From Allosalinactinospora lopnorensis (GTDB lineage Bacteria; Actinomycetota; Actinomycetes; Streptosporangiales; Streptosporangiaceae), in contig NZ_LAJC01000019.1 of NCBI RefSeq assembly GCF_000981225.1, forward strand, positions 18,343 through 82,342: DNA of 64,000 bases. The letters are read 5' to 3'. How positions within the stretch are numbered: position 1 is the first letter of the stretch; each line of letters opens with the position of its first letter. A program made the translations under genes and the position numbers. Shown here in pieces: positions 62,724 to 64,000 of this stretch. The notes under the pieces are model-generated. The model was given only the letters and a program-made list of their open reading frames with translations, did no database searches and was not told the origin of the DNA.

Positions 62724-64000
62724 TTGACGGACAATGCTGCGTGCCCGCTTTTCGCCGACCTCGGCCTCCCCGAGCAGATCGTCGCTCAGCTGGAGCGCAA
62801 CGGTGTGACCACCCCGTTCCCGATTCAGGCCGCCACGATCCCGGACGCGCTCTCGGGCCGCGACGTGCTCGGCTGCGGCCGGACCGGTTCGGGCAAGACC
62901 CTGGCCTTCGGCCTCCCCCTTCTGATGCGCACCGGTGAACGCCGCGCCGACCCGCGCCGCCCCCGCGGCCTGGTGCTGGTCCCCACCCGCGAGCTCGCCC
63001 ACCAGGTGCGCGACGCCCTGCTGCCGTACGCCCGGACCCTCGGCGTCCGTGTCGGCGACGTCGTCGGCGGCAGCTCCTACACCCGGCAGATCAACGAACT
63101 GCGGCGCGGCGTCGACGTCCTCGTCGCCACGCCGGGGCGGCTCAGCGACCTGATCGAGCAGGGCGCCTGCGAGCTCGACGACGTTGCGCTCACCGTGCTC
63201 GACGAAGCCGACCAGATGTGCGACATGGGCTTCATGCCGCAGGTCAGCGAGCTCCTCGACCAGGTCCAGTCCACCGGCCAGACACTCCTGTTCTCCGCGA
63301 CTCTGGACGGCGACGTGGACAAGCTGGTGCGCCGCTACATGAACGACCCGGAAACGCACTCGGTCGACCCGCCGGTCTCGCACGTCACCACGATGGAGCA
63401 CCACCTGCTCAAGGTGCTGCCGCGGGACAAGAACCAGATCGTCACCCAGATCGCGGCCCGCGACGGCCGGACCCTCCTGTTCGTCCGGAGCAAGCACCGC
63501 GCCGACAGCATCAGCGAGCAACTGGTCAACGCCGGTGTCCCCTGTGCCTCGCTGCACGGCGGCAAGACCCAGAGCGTACGTACCAAGACCCTCGCCAAGT
63601 TCCGTGAGGGCCGGATCCAGACGCTCGTCGCCACCGATGTCGCGGCGCGCGGCATCCACGTGGACGGCATCGACCTGGTGGTCAACGTGGACCTTCCCAC
63701 GGGCCACAAGGACTACCTGCACCGGGGCGGTCGCACCGCTCGCGCCGGCGAGTCCGGCCGCGTGGTCTCGCTCGTCGCGCCCAACCAGCGCCGCACGGCC
63801 CGCAGACTGCTCGGCGACGCCGGAGTCGACGCCAAGCAGCATCTGGTGAACCCCGGCGACGAGATGCTGGCCCAGGTGACCGGCGCCCGCGAGCCCTCGT
63901 GGGAGCCCTGGGTGGAGCCGCCGGAGCCCGAGTCCCCGAAGCGGGGCCGGGGCGGTCCGCGCCAGCGGCGCAACGGCTACGGCCGCCCGCGCGGCGACCG
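62724..64000 (+). CDS. DEAD/DEAH-box RNA helicase, 3' end outside window
   Basis: 425 codons are visible to the edge. The Q motif PFPIQ (31-35), Walker A CGRTGSGKT (51-59), PTRELAHQ, TPGRLSDLIE, VLDEADQM, LFSAT, and motif VI HRGGRTARAG are all present in order, followed by a Gly/Arg-rich tail (PKRGRGGPRQRRNGYGRPRGD) typical of cold-shock type RNA helicases. TTG 62724 is used with GAGGAAGG ~10 nt ahead; GTG 62646 in frame is an alternative. Unwinds RNA in ribosome biogenesis or cold adaptation (family knowledge). The window end truncates only the tail. Confidence 0.9.
   Translation, partial: MTDNAACPLFADLGLPEQIVAQLERNGVTTPFPIQAATIPDALSGRDVLGCGRTGSGKTLAFGLPLLMRTGERRADPRRPRGLVLVPTRELAHQVRDALLPYARTLGVRVGDVVGGSSYTRQINELRRGVDVLVATPGRLSDLIEQGACELDDVALTVLDEADQMCDMGFMPQVSELLDQVQSTGQTLLFSATLDGDVDKLVRRYMNDPETHSVDPPVSHVTTMEHHLLKVLPRDKNQIVTQIAARDGRTLLFVRSKHRADSISEQLVNAGVPCASLHGGKTQSVRTKTLAKFREGRIQTLVATDVAARGIHVDGIDLVVNVDLPTGHKDYLHRGGRTARAGESGRVVSLVAPNQRRTARRLLGDAGVDAKQHLVNPGDEMLAQVTGAREPSWEPWVEPPEPESPKRGRGGPRQRRNGYGRPRGD

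Noticed and set aside
1..64000. tRNA, rRNA, insertion sequences, attachment sites or replication origin
   Set aside because: No cloverleaf-like, transposase, integrase or DnaA-box cluster signal was recognised by reading; a dedicated search was not possible here.

Overview
The window is about 70% G+C with overlapping operons, GTG and TTG starts, a WhiB protein, an XRE/DUF397 pair, DUF3000, HemQ and a [4Fe-4S] APS reductase. This points to a filamentous actinomycete, probably Streptosporangiales and plausibly Nocardiopsaceae (inference from gene content). No rRNA, tRNA, CRISPR array or insertion sequence was recognised.

Layout. 1-9446: an L-rhamnose uptake and breakdown operon on the minus strand (ABC transporter rhaT-P-Q-S, mutarotase, isomerase, aldolase/dehydrogenase fusion cut by the window edge), with a divergent LacI regulator and paired operators. 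9543-16452: a second carbohydrate system, two Gfo/Idh/MocA oxidoreductases (one fused to a DUF6807 domain) divergent from an ABC sugar importer, with operators of the form GGTAAGCGCTTACC between them. 16715-23979: an MMPL exporter, a beta-oxidation pair (fadA, fadB) and a broken TPR gene. 24170-30919: RNase D, DUF3000, and the coproporphyrin-dependent heme genes hemE, hemG and hemQ. 31028-39808: phosphatidylserine and phosphatidylethanolamine synthesis (pssA, psd), msrB, a GntR regulator, a RibD-like reductase, glgX and an AidB-like acyl-CoA dehydrogenase. 39992-42971: a small accessory island with a 39-residue peptide gene translationally coupled to a PIMT-like methyltransferase, a DUF397/XRE regulator pair and an orphan gene. 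43054-46721: assimilatory sulfur reduction (leader peptide, sulfite reductase, Zn-ribbon protein, APS reductase, sirohydrochlorin chelatase). 46946-64000: YihY membrane protein, secreted HNH protein, a membrane protein with an LPXTG-type surface protein, MFS and GNAT genes, a phosphoribosyltransferase-hydrolase fusion, WhiB, metallo-hydrolase, YccF, AI-2E-type transporter, ABC-F ATPase, small HTH protein, enoyl-CoA hydratase and a DEAD-box helicase cut by the right edge.

Two observations stand out. The peptide plus methyltransferase pair has the minimal two-gene layout expected of an imiditide-type (aspartimide) RiPP. Second, five genes are broken by seven separate single-base losses, nearly all in G or C runs, while the protein sequence is otherwise intact. 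That pattern looks like sequencing or assembly error rather than gene decay, so the genes marked pseudogene may be whole in the living strain.
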